Assembly (NCBI GenBank): GCA_910585295.1 | Contig: CAJUDE010000028.1 | Location: forward strand, 28,789 to 92,788 | Source: an uncultured Lachnospiraceae bacterium | GTDB taxonomy: Bacteria; Bacillota; Clostridia; Lachnospirales; Lachnospiraceae | Length of the DNA stretch: 64,000 nucleotides | Direction of reading: 5' to 3' | Shown: positions 45,172-53,838 of the stretch, piece after piece | Position numbering within the stretch: position 1 is the stretch's first letter | How the letters are laid out: each line of letters starts with the position of its first letter | Program-made: the position numbers and the translations under genes | Notes under the pieces: model-generated | What the model was told of the DNA's origin: nothing | The model's input: only the letters and a program-made list of their open reading frames with translations | The model's database searches: none

Positions 45172-46028
45172 ATAAAGTCAATTATGTGTACAGTGAGAAA
45201 ACTGCATACGAAGCCCAGGCATTGAAAGACATTAACCTGCAGATTAAAGACGGCGAGTTTATTGGGATTATTGGGCATACAGGTTCTGGGAAGTCCACAT
45301 TAATCCAACATTTAAACGGTCTGCTGCGTGCTTCTTCCGGGGGCATTTATTATAATGGCAGGGACATTTATGAAGATGATTATGATAAAAAACAATTGCG
45401 CAGCAAGGTAGGGCTGGTATTTCAGTACCCAGAGCATCAATTGTTTGACGCCACTATTTTCTCTGACGTATGTTTTGGCCCGCGCAACCTAGGCCTTTCT
45501 AGAAAGGATGCAGAGCTTCGTGCTTTTAGCGCATTGCGCAGCGCTGGGCTTCCAGAAAAATATTGGTATCGGTCGCCTTTTGAGCTGTCTGGCGGGCAGA
45601 AACGCCGGGCTGCCATTGCAGGGGTGCTTGCCATGCGCCCAGAGGTGCTGATTTTAGACGAGCCTACTGCCGGGTTAGACCCCAAAGGCAGGGATGAGAT
45701 TCTGGGGCAGGTGGCGGCCATGCACCATGAATTGAATATTACAGTAATCTTGGTTTCCCACAGTATGGAGGATGTTGCGAATTACGTGGGCAGGATTATT
45801 GTTCTGGGGCAGGGAAGCGTTTTGATGGACGGCACGCCTAGGGAGGTGTTTTCCCAGTATCAGGAACTGGAAAAAGTGGGCCTTGCAGCGCCGCAGGTCA
45901 CTTACTTAATGCACGAATTAAGGGAACATGGGATTCCTGCCGATGTGGAGGCAACGACATTGCAAGAAGCAAAGGGTTGTATTTTGCAGTTATTTGCAGA
46001 ACGCAGGAAAAACAGGGACAGGGAGTAA
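45156..46028 (+). CDS. ecfA2: ECF transporter ATPase A2
   Basis: The partner ATPase, 290 aa. Walker A GHTGSGKST, Q-loop VFQYPEHQL, signature LSGGQKRRAA, Walker B LILDEPTAGLDP. It overlaps ecfA1 by 16 bases. The EcfA1/EcfA2 assignment follows order and the Q-loop difference. Confidence 0.95.
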   Translation: MSIILDKVNYVYSEKTAYEAQALKDINLQIKDGEFIGIIGHTGSGKSTLIQHLNGLLRASSGGIYYNGRDIYEDDYDKKQLRSKVGLVFQYPEHQLFDATIFSDVCFGPRNLGLSRKDAELRAFSALRSAGLPEKYWYRSPFELSGGQKRRAAIAGVLAMRPEVLILDEPTAGLDPKGRDEILGQVAAMHHELNITVILVSHSMEDVANYVGRIIVLGQGSVLMDGTPREVFSQYQELEKVGLAAPQVTYLMHELREHGIPADVEATTLQEAKGCILQLFAERRKNRDRE

Positions 46029-46041
46029 AGCAGGGAATATT

Positions 46042-46857
46042 ATGATAAGAGATATTACAATCGGACAATACTATCCTTCGGGATCCATCCTGCACAGACT
46101 GGACCCCAGGGTTAAGCTGATGGGTACGCTTGCCTATGTGCTGTCATTATTTATGTTCCGCGGCATTGTTGGGTTTGCGGCGGCCACGCTTGGGCTTATT
46201 GCCCTGGTCAAGCTTTCAAAGGTGCCTTTTGGTTATATGGTAAAAGGGCTGAAAGCAATTATGGTGGTCCTTGTGATTACTGCAATTTTTAATTTGCTTC
46301 TGACTCCTGGGGAGCCGTTGGTATCTTTCTGGGCCTTTCGGGTTACGCAGGAAGGGATTAAAAATGCAGGGTTTATGGTGGTTCGCCTAAGCTACCTGGT
46401 TTTAGGCAGCTCTGTATTGACATTGACCACCACGCCGAACCAATTGACGGACGGCATGGAGAAATCATTGCGCCCTTTGAATAAAATCGGGGTTCCAGTG
46501 CATGAGGTTTCTATGATAATGTCCATTGCCCTGCGCTTTATCCCAATATTAATAGAAGAAACAGATAAAATTATGAAAGCGCAGCTTGCAAGAGGGGCAG
46601 ATTTTGAAAGCGGGAACCTGGTAAAAAGGATACGGGCAATGATACCATTATTGGTTCCGCTGTTTATCTCAGCTTTCCGGCGAGCCAATGACCTTGCCCT
46701 AGCAATGGAGGCGAGGTGTTACAACGGCGGGGAAGGCAGGACGAAAATGAAGCCTTTAATATATGGTAAAAGGGATATGGTAGCATACTTGGTGGAAGCC
46801 GGATACTTTGCAGGGATTATTTTACTGAGGAGGGTGGCTTTGCCATGGCAGGGATAG
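46042..46857 (+). CDS. ecfT: ECF transporter transmembrane subunit T
   Basis: 271 aa; start at 46042 (MIRDITIGQYYPSGS), the frame further upstream runs through ecfA2 and is not used. Several membrane helices, with the coupling-helix motifs ARGADFESGNLVKRIRAM and RANDLALAMEARCY (A-R-G and A-R-C forms) that bind the ATPases. No S component lies in this window, so this is probably a shared (group II) module. Confidence 0.94.
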   Translation: MIRDITIGQYYPSGSILHRLDPRVKLMGTLAYVLSLFMFRGIVGFAAATLGLIALVKLSKVPFGYMVKGLKAIMVVLVITAIFNLLLTPGEPLVSFWAFRVTQEGIKNAGFMVVRLSYLVLGSSVLTLTTTPNQLTDGMEKSLRPLNKIGVPVHEVSMIMSIALRFIPILIEETDKIMKAQLARGADFESGNLVKRIRAMIPLLVPLFISAFRRANDLALAMEARCYNGGEGRTKMKPLIYGKRDMVAYLVEAGYFAGIILLRRVALPWQG

Positions 46858-47618
46858 GCGGGGAGGCAAAACGGATTAAGCTTGTAGTTGCCTATGAAGG
46901 CACAGAGTATTGTGGCTGGCAGGTACAGCCCAACGGCATAACAATAGAGGGAGTGTTAAACAATGCGTTATCAAAGATGTTGGGGGAAGATATTCAGGTA
47001 ATAGGAGCCAGCCGGACAGATGCAGGGGTGCATTCTTTGGGGAATGTGGCGGTGTTTGATACAAGGGCTAAAATCCCGCCGGAAAAAATATGCTATGCAT
47101 TGAACCAAAGGCTTCCTGAGGATATCGTAGTGCAAAGCTCCTGCCAGGTGCCGGATGGGTTCCACCCACGCCGCTGCTACAGTGAAAAGACATATGAGTA
47201 CCGTACCCTAAACCGGAAAATCCCGATCCCTACCTTACGCCGGAACACATATTTTTACTATCGGGACCTGGACTTGATGAAAATGCAGCAGGCAGCGGGC
47301 TATTTTGTAGGGGAGCATGACTTTAAAAGCTTCTGCTCTGTACGGAGCAGTGCGGAAGGCACTGTCCGAACTATTTTATCCTGTACCGTCGAAAAAATTT
47401 CAGGGGATATTATTATTTTCCGCGTAACTGGGACAGGATTTCTCTATAATATGGTGCGGATTATGGCCGGGACTTTGATTTCTGTGGGAATAGGGGAAAT
47501 TGCGCCAGAATCCATTCCAGAAATTTTAAAGAAAAAAGACCGAAGCGCAGCGGGGCCGACAGCGCCCGCGCATGGGCTTACCATGATTGGGATTAAATAC
47601 GGAGGAGGGAATATCTGA
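46845..47618 (+). CDS. truA: tRNA pseudouridine(38-40) synthase
   Basis: 257 aa. The catalytic Asp is in GASRTDAGVHSLGN; RCYSEKTYEYR and GTGFLYNMVRIMAGTLI are typical. It starts inside the end of ecfT (13-bp overlap), as is usual in this operon. Confidence 0.95.
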   Translation: MAGIGGEAKRIKLVVAYEGTEYCGWQVQPNGITIEGVLNNALSKMLGEDIQVIGASRTDAGVHSLGNVAVFDTRAKIPPEKICYALNQRLPEDIVVQSSCQVPDGFHPRRCYSEKTYEYRTLNRKIPIPTLRRNTYFYYRDLDLMKMQQAAGYFVGEHDFKSFCSVRSSAEGTVRTILSCTVEKISGDIIIFRVTGTGFLYNMVRIMAGTLISVGIGEIAPESIPEILKKKDRSAAGPTAPAHGLTMIGIKYGGGNI

Positions 47619-47619
47619 A

Positions 47620-49305
47620 ATGTTAAAAAAGATGGACCAGATGAAAATAAAAGAAAAGCTGCAGTTTGGATACAGCCTGGTGATTGGGCTAATGGTGGTG
47701 ATAACCATAGTCGCCATAGTTGGGCTTTTTCTTGTACAGGGAAAGATGAATTCTTATATTAAGGGCGCGCAGGCCGCAGACACAGCAGTGAAAACCTGCA
47801 GGATTGAGTCAAATATTGCAGGCAGGATAATCCGGGAACTTGTATTGAATGACAATAAAGAGATGGCGTCAGAATATAAGGGGGATATACAAGAAAGCAT
47901 GGCTGTGATTGTAGCGGCTTTGGAGGACTTAAAACAGACAGGCGTAATAGAAGATGAGCTGAACCAAGAATACGAGACAGCTTTGAACAATTGGATGGAA
48001 CTTGGGAATAATATTGTGGAAAAATTGGAAGCTGGGGACAGAGCGGAGGCCATTGAATTAATTTTGACGGAATGCTCCCCAGCATTGGAAGCGGCGGTGG
48101 GAATTGCAAAAGAAATGGATGAAGACACAAATGAGATGAAAAGCGCGTCCATCAAAATTAACCAGCAGACAGTGATTTATGTAATTGCCAGTATGGTTTT
48201 GGTGCTTGTGCTTGCGATATTTACGGCAATCAAGGTTGGGAACAGGATTGTTGCCAGCATTTCAGATCCTTTAAAGGAAATTGAGGATGCCGCAGTGGAG
48301 CTTTCTAAAGGGAACCTCCACACAGACGTTACATACCGCAGTGAAGATGAGATTGGGAAACTGGCGCATGCATTGCGCAGTTCCATTGGACGGTTAAGTT
48401 CTTATGTGGAGGATATTGACCGGACGATGCATGAATTTTCCGAAGGGAATTTTGACGTCCAGGCGGGGGTGGAGTACCAGGGGAATTTTATGGGGATTGA
48501 AGAGTCCTTTCTAAATTTTGAAAAGAATATGGCAGATATGGTGAAAAATGTCCAGACTGTGGCAAACCAGGTGACAATTGCTTCCGAGCAGATTGCCTCA
48601 AATTCTGCAGAGCTTGCAGAAGGGGCGACAGAACAGGCAGGGGTGACCAAGGAGCTTTCTGCAACCATTGACAATGTTTCGGAACAGATTGACCGCAATG
48701 CAAAGGAAGCGATTGACATCAGCAAAGAAGTGCAGCAGGTAGGTAGGGAGTTAGAGCACAGCAATGGCAAAATGCAGGAGATGGTGGAATCCATGAACCG
48801 AATCAGTGAATCCTCGAATGAAATCAGCAAGATTATTGCTACAATCAATGAAATTGCTGCACAGACAAATCTCCTGGCATTAAACGCCTCCATAGAGGCG
48901 GCGCGTGCCGGGGAAGCCGGGAAAGGGTTTGCGGTGGTGGCAGACCAGGTATCCCTCCTGGCGTCCCAAAGCGCAGAAGCTGCTACAGAATCCACAGCAT
49001 TGATTGAAGAATCTGTCCGAGCAGTTGAGACAGGGATGGTAATTGCGAATGAGACGGCAACTCAGCTGCAGGATGTGGTAAAGGGCGCAAGAAAAATTAT
49101 TGATAAAGTGAACTTGATTGCATCGGCTTCCAAAGAGCAGGCAGACGCAGTCGACCAGATCAATCAGGGTGTGGATCAGATAAATGATGTGGTGCAGACC
49201 AATACAGAAACTTCTGAGGCATGCGCTGCATCCAGCCAGGAAATGACAGCGCAGGCAGAGGTTTTGAAAGGCATGATCCAGCAGTTTAAGGTGGGCAAAT
49301 TTTAG
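47620..49305 (+). CDS. Methyl-accepting chemotaxis protein (4HB sensor)
   Basis: The start at 47620 (MLKKMDQMKIKEKL) follows GGAGGAGGG. Membrane segments at about residues 15-40 and 185-210 enclose a four-helix-bundle sensor. HAMP follows (about 210-265), then a second HAMP-like part and the signalling domain with NLLALNASIEAARAGEAGKG. 561 aa. Its place between truA and rplM breaks an order that is otherwise conserved, so it was probably inserted there. It begins one base after the truA stop. Confidence 0.92.
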   Translation: MLKKMDQMKIKEKLQFGYSLVIGLMVVITIVAIVGLFLVQGKMNSYIKGAQAADTAVKTCRIESNIAGRIIRELVLNDNKEMASEYKGDIQESMAVIVAALEDLKQTGVIEDELNQEYETALNNWMELGNNIVEKLEAGDRAEAIELILTECSPALEAAVGIAKEMDEDTNEMKSASIKINQQTVIYVIASMVLVLVLAIFTAIKVGNRIVASISDPLKEIEDAAVELSKGNLHTDVTYRSEDEIGKLAHALRSSIGRLSSYVEDIDRTMHEFSEGNFDVQAGVEYQGNFMGIEESFLNFEKNMADMVKNVQTVANQVTIASEQIASNSAELAEGATEQAGVTKELSATIDNVSEQIDRNAKEAIDISKEVQQVGRELEHSNGKMQEMVESMNRISESSNEISKIIATINEIAAQTNLLALNASIEAARAGEAGKGFAVVADQVSLLASQSAEAATESTALIEESVRAVETGMVIANETATQLQDVVKGARKIIDKVNLIASASKEQADAVDQINQGVDQINDVVQTNTETSEACAASSQEMTAQAEVLKGMIQQFKVGKF

Positions 49306-49323
49306 AAAGGCAGCAGAAAATAA

Positions 49324-49352
49324 TTGACACTGGAAGGCGTATGTAATATAAT
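49324..49352 (+). promoter_or_regulatory. rplM-rpsI promoter
   Basis: TTGACA (49324-49329), 17-bp spacer, TATAAT (49347-49352): consensus sigma-A promoter, about 215 bases before rplM. Confidence 0.9.
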
Positions 49353-49358
49353 GGACAG

Positions 49359-49560
49359 GTATGGCGAGTTAGAAATGCGAGCCTTTCTCCGGCGAAGCGT
49401 TTTTGCTTTGATGTACAAAGAAAAATGTAAATGGTGCGAAAATGATAGAACAGATGGAATCTTTTACAAAGCGGGGCAGAAACAGCGTTTTACTGCCACC
49501 CAGTTTCTTAGCAACAGCGGACGGCATCTGGATATCAGAGTAGCATTGTAAAATTCAAGG
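49359..49560 (+). ncRNA. Long 5' leader of rplM-rpsI (putative L13 leader)
   Basis: About 210 bases of non-coding leader between the consensus promoter and rplM. It contains several short stems, e.g. CGCTGTTG-like and GCCTTTCTCCGGCGAAGC segments. Firmicutes commonly carry an autoregulatory L13-binding leader at this site (Rfam L13_leader class). The small frame 49324-49551 across it starts inside the promoter and is not a gene. Structural match not verified. Confidence 0.5.
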
Positions 49561-49572
49561 AGGTAACATTTG

Positions 49573-50001
49573 ATGAAGACTTTTATGGCCAGCACAGCGG
49601 CAGTGGAAAGAAAATGGTATGTAGTTGATGCAGAAGGGAAAACGTTAGGGCGTTTGTCATCAGAAATTGCAAAAATATTAAGAGGGAAGCACAAACCAAT
49701 CTTTACGCCGCATATCGACACTGGGGACTATATCATCGTTGTGAATGCAGAAAAGGTGAAAGTCACTGGCAAGAAATTAAATCAGAAGATCTATTACCAT
49801 CACTCCGGGTATGTGGGTGGATTGAAGCAAACCACATTAAAAGAGATGTTAGCAAAGAAGCCGGAAAGGGTGATTGAGCTTGCTGTTAAGGGAATGCTCC
49901 CGAAAGGGCCTTTGGGAAGGCAGATGTATAAGAAGTTATTTGTATATGCAGGGCCGGAACACAAACATGCAGCTCAGAAACCAGAAGCTTTAACATTTTA
50001 A
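49573..50001 (+). CDS. rplM: 50S ribosomal protein L13
   Basis: 142 aa, full length. MKTFMASTAAVERKWYVVDA at the start, with RLSSEIAKILRGKHKPIFTP and GMLPKGPLGRQMYKKLFVYA as expected. AAGGAGG precedes the ATG. Followed by rpsI after 14 bases. Confidence 0.99.
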   Translation: MKTFMASTAAVERKWYVVDAEGKTLGRLSSEIAKILRGKHKPIFTPHIDTGDYIIVVNAEKVKVTGKKLNQKIYYHHSGYVGGLKQTTLKEMLAKKPERVIELAVKGMLPKGPLGRQMYKKLFVYAGPEHKHAAQKPEALTF

Positions 50002-50015
50002 GGAGGTAAAATAAG

Positions 50016-50408
50016 ATGGCAGATGCAAGATATTATGGAACAGGTAGAAGGAAAAAATCAGTTGCCAGGGTATATTTAATGCCAGGTACTGGCAAGGTTA
50101 CAATTAATAAAAGGGACATTGACGACTATTTAGGGCTGGAAACTTTGAAGGTGATTGTACGTCAGCCATTAGTTGCAACAGATACCGTTGATAAATTTGA
50201 CGTCCTGGTAAATGTAAGGGGCGGCGGCTATACCGGACAGGCAGGCGCTATCCGCCATGGCATTGCAAGGGCTTTGCTGCAGGCAGATGCAGATTACAGG
50301 CCAGTATTGAAGTCAGCAGGCTATCTGACCCGTGACCCGAGAATGAAGGAGAGAAAGAAATACGGCTTGAAAGCAGCACGCCGCGCTCCGCAGTTCAGCA
50401 AGCGATAA
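50016..50408 (+). CDS. rpsI: 30S ribosomal protein S9
   Basis: 130 aa, ending in the universal RAPQFSKR tail that contacts tRNA in the P site. The 3' end (50392-50410) serves as attachment site of the integrated element; the same sequence recurs at 62810-62828 with CGT in place of CGA for the last Arg, so the element restores the reading frame. Confidence 0.99.
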   Translation: MADARYYGTGRRKKSVARVYLMPGTGKVTINKRDIDDYLGLETLKVIVRQPLVATDTVDKFDVLVNVRGGGYTGQAGAIRHGIARALLQADADYRPVLKSAGYLTRDPRMKERKKYGLKAARRAPQFSKR

Positions 50409-50410
50409 TT
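50392..50410 (+). other. attL core in rpsI 3' end
   Basis: 19-bp sequence identical at 18 positions to 62810-62828. In both copies it reads Phe-Ser-Lys-Arg-stop, the difference being synonymous (CGA/CGT). Confidence 0.85.
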
Positions 50411-50433
50411 TTAAGACGAATAAGAGATTTTGT

Positions 50434-50472
50434 AAAACCCTTGAAAGTCCAGTATTTTCAAGGGTTTTCTTT
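50434..50472 (+). terminator. Terminator after rpsI
   Basis: AAAACCCTTGAAA-(9)-TTTCAAGGGTTTT then CTTT. Located inside attL, so it is carried by the element. Confidence 0.9.
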
Positions 50473-50521
50473 AATCTAAAGTTTTCTAAAATTGTGGTAA
50501 AAAGTGCTGAATTTTGAAGCG

Positions 50522-50552
50522 TAGCACACACATAGCACACAAGTAGCACACA
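50522..50552 (+). repeat. Three TAGCACACA direct repeats, 11-bp period
   Basis: TAGCACACA at 50522, 50533 and 50544, i.e. one helical turn apart; a fourth copy, TAGCACACAAAA, lies at 62767 close to attR in the same orientation. Position and phasing suggest arm-type binding sites for the element's tyrosine integrase. Confidence 0.7.
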
Positions 50553-50628
50553 AACGAGGGCATAAAAACCTTGTGTCTTGCGTAAGACTTTTGTATAATG
50601 CGGTTATTAAGAAAAGGGCGGTGTTTTC

Positions 50629-51051
50629 ATGGATAGAACAGCGTATAAGAACCGGCATATCAAAGGGCATTACGACAGGATAAACCTTGTTATTCCCAAA
50701 GGCGAAAAGGACAGGATAAAGGGCGTATGCTCTGAAATAGGGGAAAGTGTCAATGAATATCTTTATATGCTTGTGTGTAATGACCTTGCGGACGGTACAA
50801 GCAGAATGGCAGAGAAAAAGCAGGGCTTTAGTGCGGAACAGGAGCGGATGCTTGAAAAGTGGCAAGTACCAAGAAAATATTATGAAATGATAGAAGATTT
50901 ATCCTATACCAAAGACGAGGGATATTTTATCTATCTGAAAAAGGGCTATATAAATGACGTGACAGGCAGCAGGAATATACATTGCATGAAAACATCAGAA
51001 GTACGGCGGATTATAGGGAAAACGCATAAGAAAGGCCGTTACCCAAAGTAG
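50629..51051 (+). CDS. Putative ribbon-helix-helix protein (140 aa)
   Basis: The N-terminal part resembles an Arc-type RHH domain (RINLVIPKGEKDRIKGVCSE). The C-terminal half (YYEMIEDLSYTKDEGYFIYL) is of unknown type. Similar proteins occur on clostridial mobile elements, where they may act in control of transfer or copy number. Single gene next to attL, with its own start after GGCGGTGTTTTC. Confidence 0.6.
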   Translation: MDRTAYKNRHIKGHYDRINLVIPKGEKDRIKGVCSEIGESVNEYLYMLVCNDLADGTSRMAEKKQGFSAEQERMLEKWQVPRKYYEMIEDLSYTKDEGYFIYLKKGYINDVTGSRNIHCMKTSEVRRIIGKTHKKGRYPK

Positions 51052-51070
51052 AAGGATAGCGGTCTTGATA

Positions 51071-51763
51071 CTATATCAAATTCAATTCTGCAAAAGTGCG
51101 ATTGTAGTCATATCCAAATATGGTAAATGGCTCATTTCCGCATCTAAAATCTAAGTCAAGGCTTTTGAGCATAAACAGCAACCCATGATAGCCGCCTAAT
51201 TCTGCCAAGTCAGAATTGTGTGAAATATTGGCATGATTATAAATAATGCAGTCAAGGTCTTTGAATTTTGGAAAAAGATGTTTGTAGAGTTCGACTATTA
51301 GCGTTTCTTTTAGTAATGGATTTACTAACGATAAGATATGTTCATGTGCGTGTATCATTTCATGTAATATTATGTTCTTATCATCCACAAACTGGGGATT
51401 GATTTTTATTGTTCGCTCAAAAATATCTGTTTCGCCATTTTCAGTTGTTTCTGTGACTATAAATTTATAATAGTGTGCGTCAATGCTCAAATAATAGGTA
51501 TCTTCTTTCAGGTTTCCCTGTGGAGTATCTAAATATTTTCCCATTATGGAAGATTTGGCCATGCACATATCATCAAATAAATCCTCGTACATCATTGAGT
51601 GCATATGTAAGTCGAAAACTTCGCTAGCTTGTTGATTTATCCAGTCGTTGCAAGATTTCTGTAAATTGTCATTACATTTAAGCGTATCATTATAAATCTG
51701 ATTTAGAATGGACATATCAGGGCAATTATTGATTGCAGATATTATGTTTTCTTTTATTTTCAT
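51071..51763 (-). CDS. HExxH putative metallopeptidase (230 aa)
   Basis: An AT-rich gene with a zinc-protease motif NIILHEMIHAHEHIL near residue 132 and a possible third ligand in the SDLAELGGYHG stretch. The preceding part has strands (TYYLSIDAHYYKFIVTE; FERTIKINPQF) as in SprT-like or IrrE-like folds. No signal peptide. Family not identified. Located between attL and the integrase, the usual place for satellite cargo. Cargo with host-, phage- or stress-related function is possible but unproven. Confidence 0.6.
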   Translation of the reverse strand: MKIKENIISAINNCPDMSILNQIYNDTLKCNDNLQKSCNDWINQQASEVFDLHMHSMMYEDLFDDMCMAKSSIMGKYLDTPQGNLKEDTYYLSIDAHYYKFIVTETTENGETDIFERTIKINPQFVDDKNIILHEMIHAHEHILSLVNPLLKETLIVELYKHLFPKFKDLDCIIYNHANISHNSDLAELGGYHGLLFMLKSLDLDFRCGNEPFTIFGYDYNRTFAELNLI

Positions 51764-51851
51764 TGTTTACCTCCCTTTTTCTCGAACAGAGGGCATCTTC
51801 ATTTTACAGACACCCTTTGATACGGTTTTATGTAACGGTTATTCCTTATAT

Positions 51852-52019
51852 TTAGAAGATTGTGCCAGACAGCAAGGAATAATCCTTTAAATGCTCTAAA
51901 ATGATATTTTGGACATATTCAAGAATGGCAGCAGTATCATAAGAGAAATTATGTTCGTCCAGTGCATCATTATTCAGTAAATCTTTGGCTATTGCTTTTG
52001 CTATGTCGTTTCTATTCAT
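51852..52019 (-). CDS. Small protein of unknown function (55 aa)
   Basis: The start at 52019 (MNRNDIAKAIAKDLL) overlaps the end of the next gene upstream by eight bases and is preceded by AGAAAGAGGGTG. Helical and acidic. No family recognised. Confidence 0.55.
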   Translation of the reverse strand: MNRNDIAKAIAKDLLNNDALDEHNFSYDTAAILEYVQNIILEHLKDYSLLSGTIF

Positions 52020-52617
52020 CAGCGACACCCTCTTTCTCCTGTAAAATTTCAAGGTGTGTCTTTGCTACGGTGTAAATCTTCATAAGAATATCTACGTTTT
52101 CAATATCATATACCATTCTTGCGATATTACAACGGTATTCTCCGGCTTGCTTTTCTTCTGCGGTCTGTTCCGGCTCCGGCTCTACTTCTTTTGCTTTTCT
52201 GTCCTCATGTTCTGCCCGGATTTCAAGCATAGGTGTTGTTACTCTGTTTGGCATAAGATAAAAGCAATCTTTCGGCAGCAAATAGGACATCATGTAATAA
52301 AAATACTCTGCTTTGTACCCAAAAGGCAAATAATAAACAAGTTCCAAAAGGTGGCGGTGCATATCGTCTTTTACACGTTTATCAATCTTTGCTTTCCGTT
52401 CGGCTTCTGATTGCTTGTATCCTGCCATAAAGCCATAATTAAAAAGGTCATAAATCAAATCAATAATGCTTTCTCTGTCTGCCAGTCTGAAAAGTTCTTT
52501 GTAATTTCCGATCTGTGCGGAATTAAAATCAAAATCATCATGCCGGTGATGCTTTACTTCCCATTTGGTAAAGGCTTCCTTTGCTTCGGCGGCGGTCATG
52601 TTCTTAATTTTTTTCAT
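52012..52617 (-). CDS. Hypothetical protein (201 aa)
   Basis: Start at 52617 (MKKIKNMTAAEAKEAFTKWE) after AGAAAGGAAG. Soluble, helical; the region EHEDRKAKEVEPEPEQTAEE is a charged linker. Seen only as a mobile-element-type hypothetical protein. It lies beyond a hairpin from the integrase and is translationally coupled to the 55-aa gene. Confidence 0.6.
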   Translation of the reverse strand: MKKIKNMTAAEAKEAFTKWEVKHHRHDDFDFNSAQIGNYKELFRLADRESIIDLIYDLFNYGFMAGYKQSEAERKAKIDKRVKDDMHRHLLELVYYLPFGYKAEYFYYMMSYLLPKDCFYLMPNRVTTPMLEIRAEHEDRKAKEVEPEPEQTAEEKQAGEYRCNIARMVYDIENVDILMKIYTVAKTHLEILQEKEGVADE

Positions 52618-52704
52618 TGTAAAATCTTCCTTTCTTTTGGTTGGGAAGTATGCTACAATGAACATACTCCCTTTAATTGTTTTGATAGGCGGTTATTGGG
52701 TAGC

Positions 52705-52741
52705 GGCTCTATGGTATTTGTGGTACTGTAGAGCCTTTTTA
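52705..52741 (+). terminator. Stem-loop with T run
   Basis: GGCTCTA-(17)-TAGAGCC followed by TTTTTAA on the plus strand, in the gap between the integrase and the 201-aa gene. Confidence 0.55.
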
Positions 52742-52773
52742 ATTGATACAATCAATCTGCATCAACTCCTTTC

Positions 52774-53838
52774 CTAGATTTTGTTTATGGCTTCTAAAAG
52801 GGCTTGAATTTCAAAATGGGTATATACTTGTTGTATCACCCCCTGCCCTTTGTGACCTACAATTTTTTTAACAAGCCTATCATCAACCCCAGCTTCGGCA
52901 AGTAACGAAATGCAAGTATGCCTTGTATCGTGTGGGCGGTGGCTCATTCCTAACTGTTCTATTAACGGTTTCCAGTAGCTGTCATAATAATTTCTGTATT
53001 CAAAATGTTTGCCCTCTGGTGTACTTAAAAGATATTCGCAATCATTCAGATTGTACCAGTATTCAAAGAAAGGTAGCACTTTATCAGAAATAGGCACTTT
53101 CCGTATTCCTGCTTCTGTTTTGGCGGCAGTCACATCAAACCAATGCTCTTTTATATTAACGTGTTCTTTCTTTAAATCCAGTAATTCAGATATTCTACAG
53201 CCGGAGTATATCAGCATTAAAATCACGTTAAAGTAACCGTTCGTATCTTTCCATTTCCAAACTTTTTCTATCTCTGCTTTACTGAATGGCTCTCTGTTGT
53301 ATGCATTGGGGTTTCCTGCTTTCTTTATATCTATATATTGTGTTTTGTTCATGTCGGGCGGTATTATGTCATGGATAACCGCATATTTGAACATCAAACC
53401 TACAAGAACCTTGTATTTGCGTAGGGTAGGCGTATTCTTGCCGGAGGTATCGGCAATATACTGTAAATCATCCAGTTTCACATCTACCATGCGTTTATTT
53501 GCGATAGGCTCACATAATAAATAAGCTGCCCGATAGCCTTTTGCATTGCTTTCTGATACGGTGGGAAAGTGTTCTTCACTCCAACGCTCAAAAACTTCTT
53601 GAAATATAACCTTTGAAGCATCTACATCATATGGAGATTTATTATAATCTGCTAGTGCTTGCAAGGCTTCTTTTTTGCTTTCATAATAGCCTATTGTTTT
53701 TCGTTTCTGCTTCCATTTGCCTGTTTCTGTGTCTATCTGCCAACGCTCCGTTACAATCGCCCTGTATGGCTTTCTGCGGTTGCCAGATAGCTTGTAGACA
53801 GAGCCAAAGCCGTTAGGTAGTTTCATTTTTTTTATCAA
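52774..53838 (-). CDS. int: Tyrosine recombinase (integrase)
   Basis: 354 aa. An N-terminal arm-binding domain (residues 1-60), a core-binding domain (about 65-165) and a catalytic domain. Catalytic residues: Arg in SGCRISELLDL, Lys region KTEAGIRKVPI, His-xx-Arg in HDTRHTCISLLAEAG, His in IVGHKGQG, nucleophile Tyr in QQVYTHFEI. Overlaps the repressor gene by 26 bases, so the two are co-expressed as in satellites. Presumed to recombine at the rpsI 3' end. Confidence 0.95.
   Translation of the reverse strand: MIKKMKLPNGFGSVYKLSGNRRKPYRAIVTERWQIDTETGKWKQKRKTIGYYESKKEALQALADYNKSPYDVDASKVIFQEVFERWSEEHFPTVSESNAKGYRAAYLLCEPIANKRMVDVKLDDLQYIADTSGKNTPTLRKYKVLVGLMFKYAVIHDIIPPDMNKTQYIDIKKAGNPNAYNREPFSKAEIEKVWKWKDTNGYFNVILMLIYSGCRISELLDLKKEHVNIKEHWFDVTAAKTEAGIRKVPISDKVLPFFEYWYNLNDCEYLLSTPEGKHFEYRNYYDSYWKPLIEQLGMSHRPHDTRHTCISLLAEAGVDDRLVKKIVGHKGQGVIQQVYTHFEIQALLEAINKI

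Noticed and set aside
49324..49551. 75-codon frame before rplM
   Set aside because: Starts within the -35 box and lies in the leader; no ribosome binding site.
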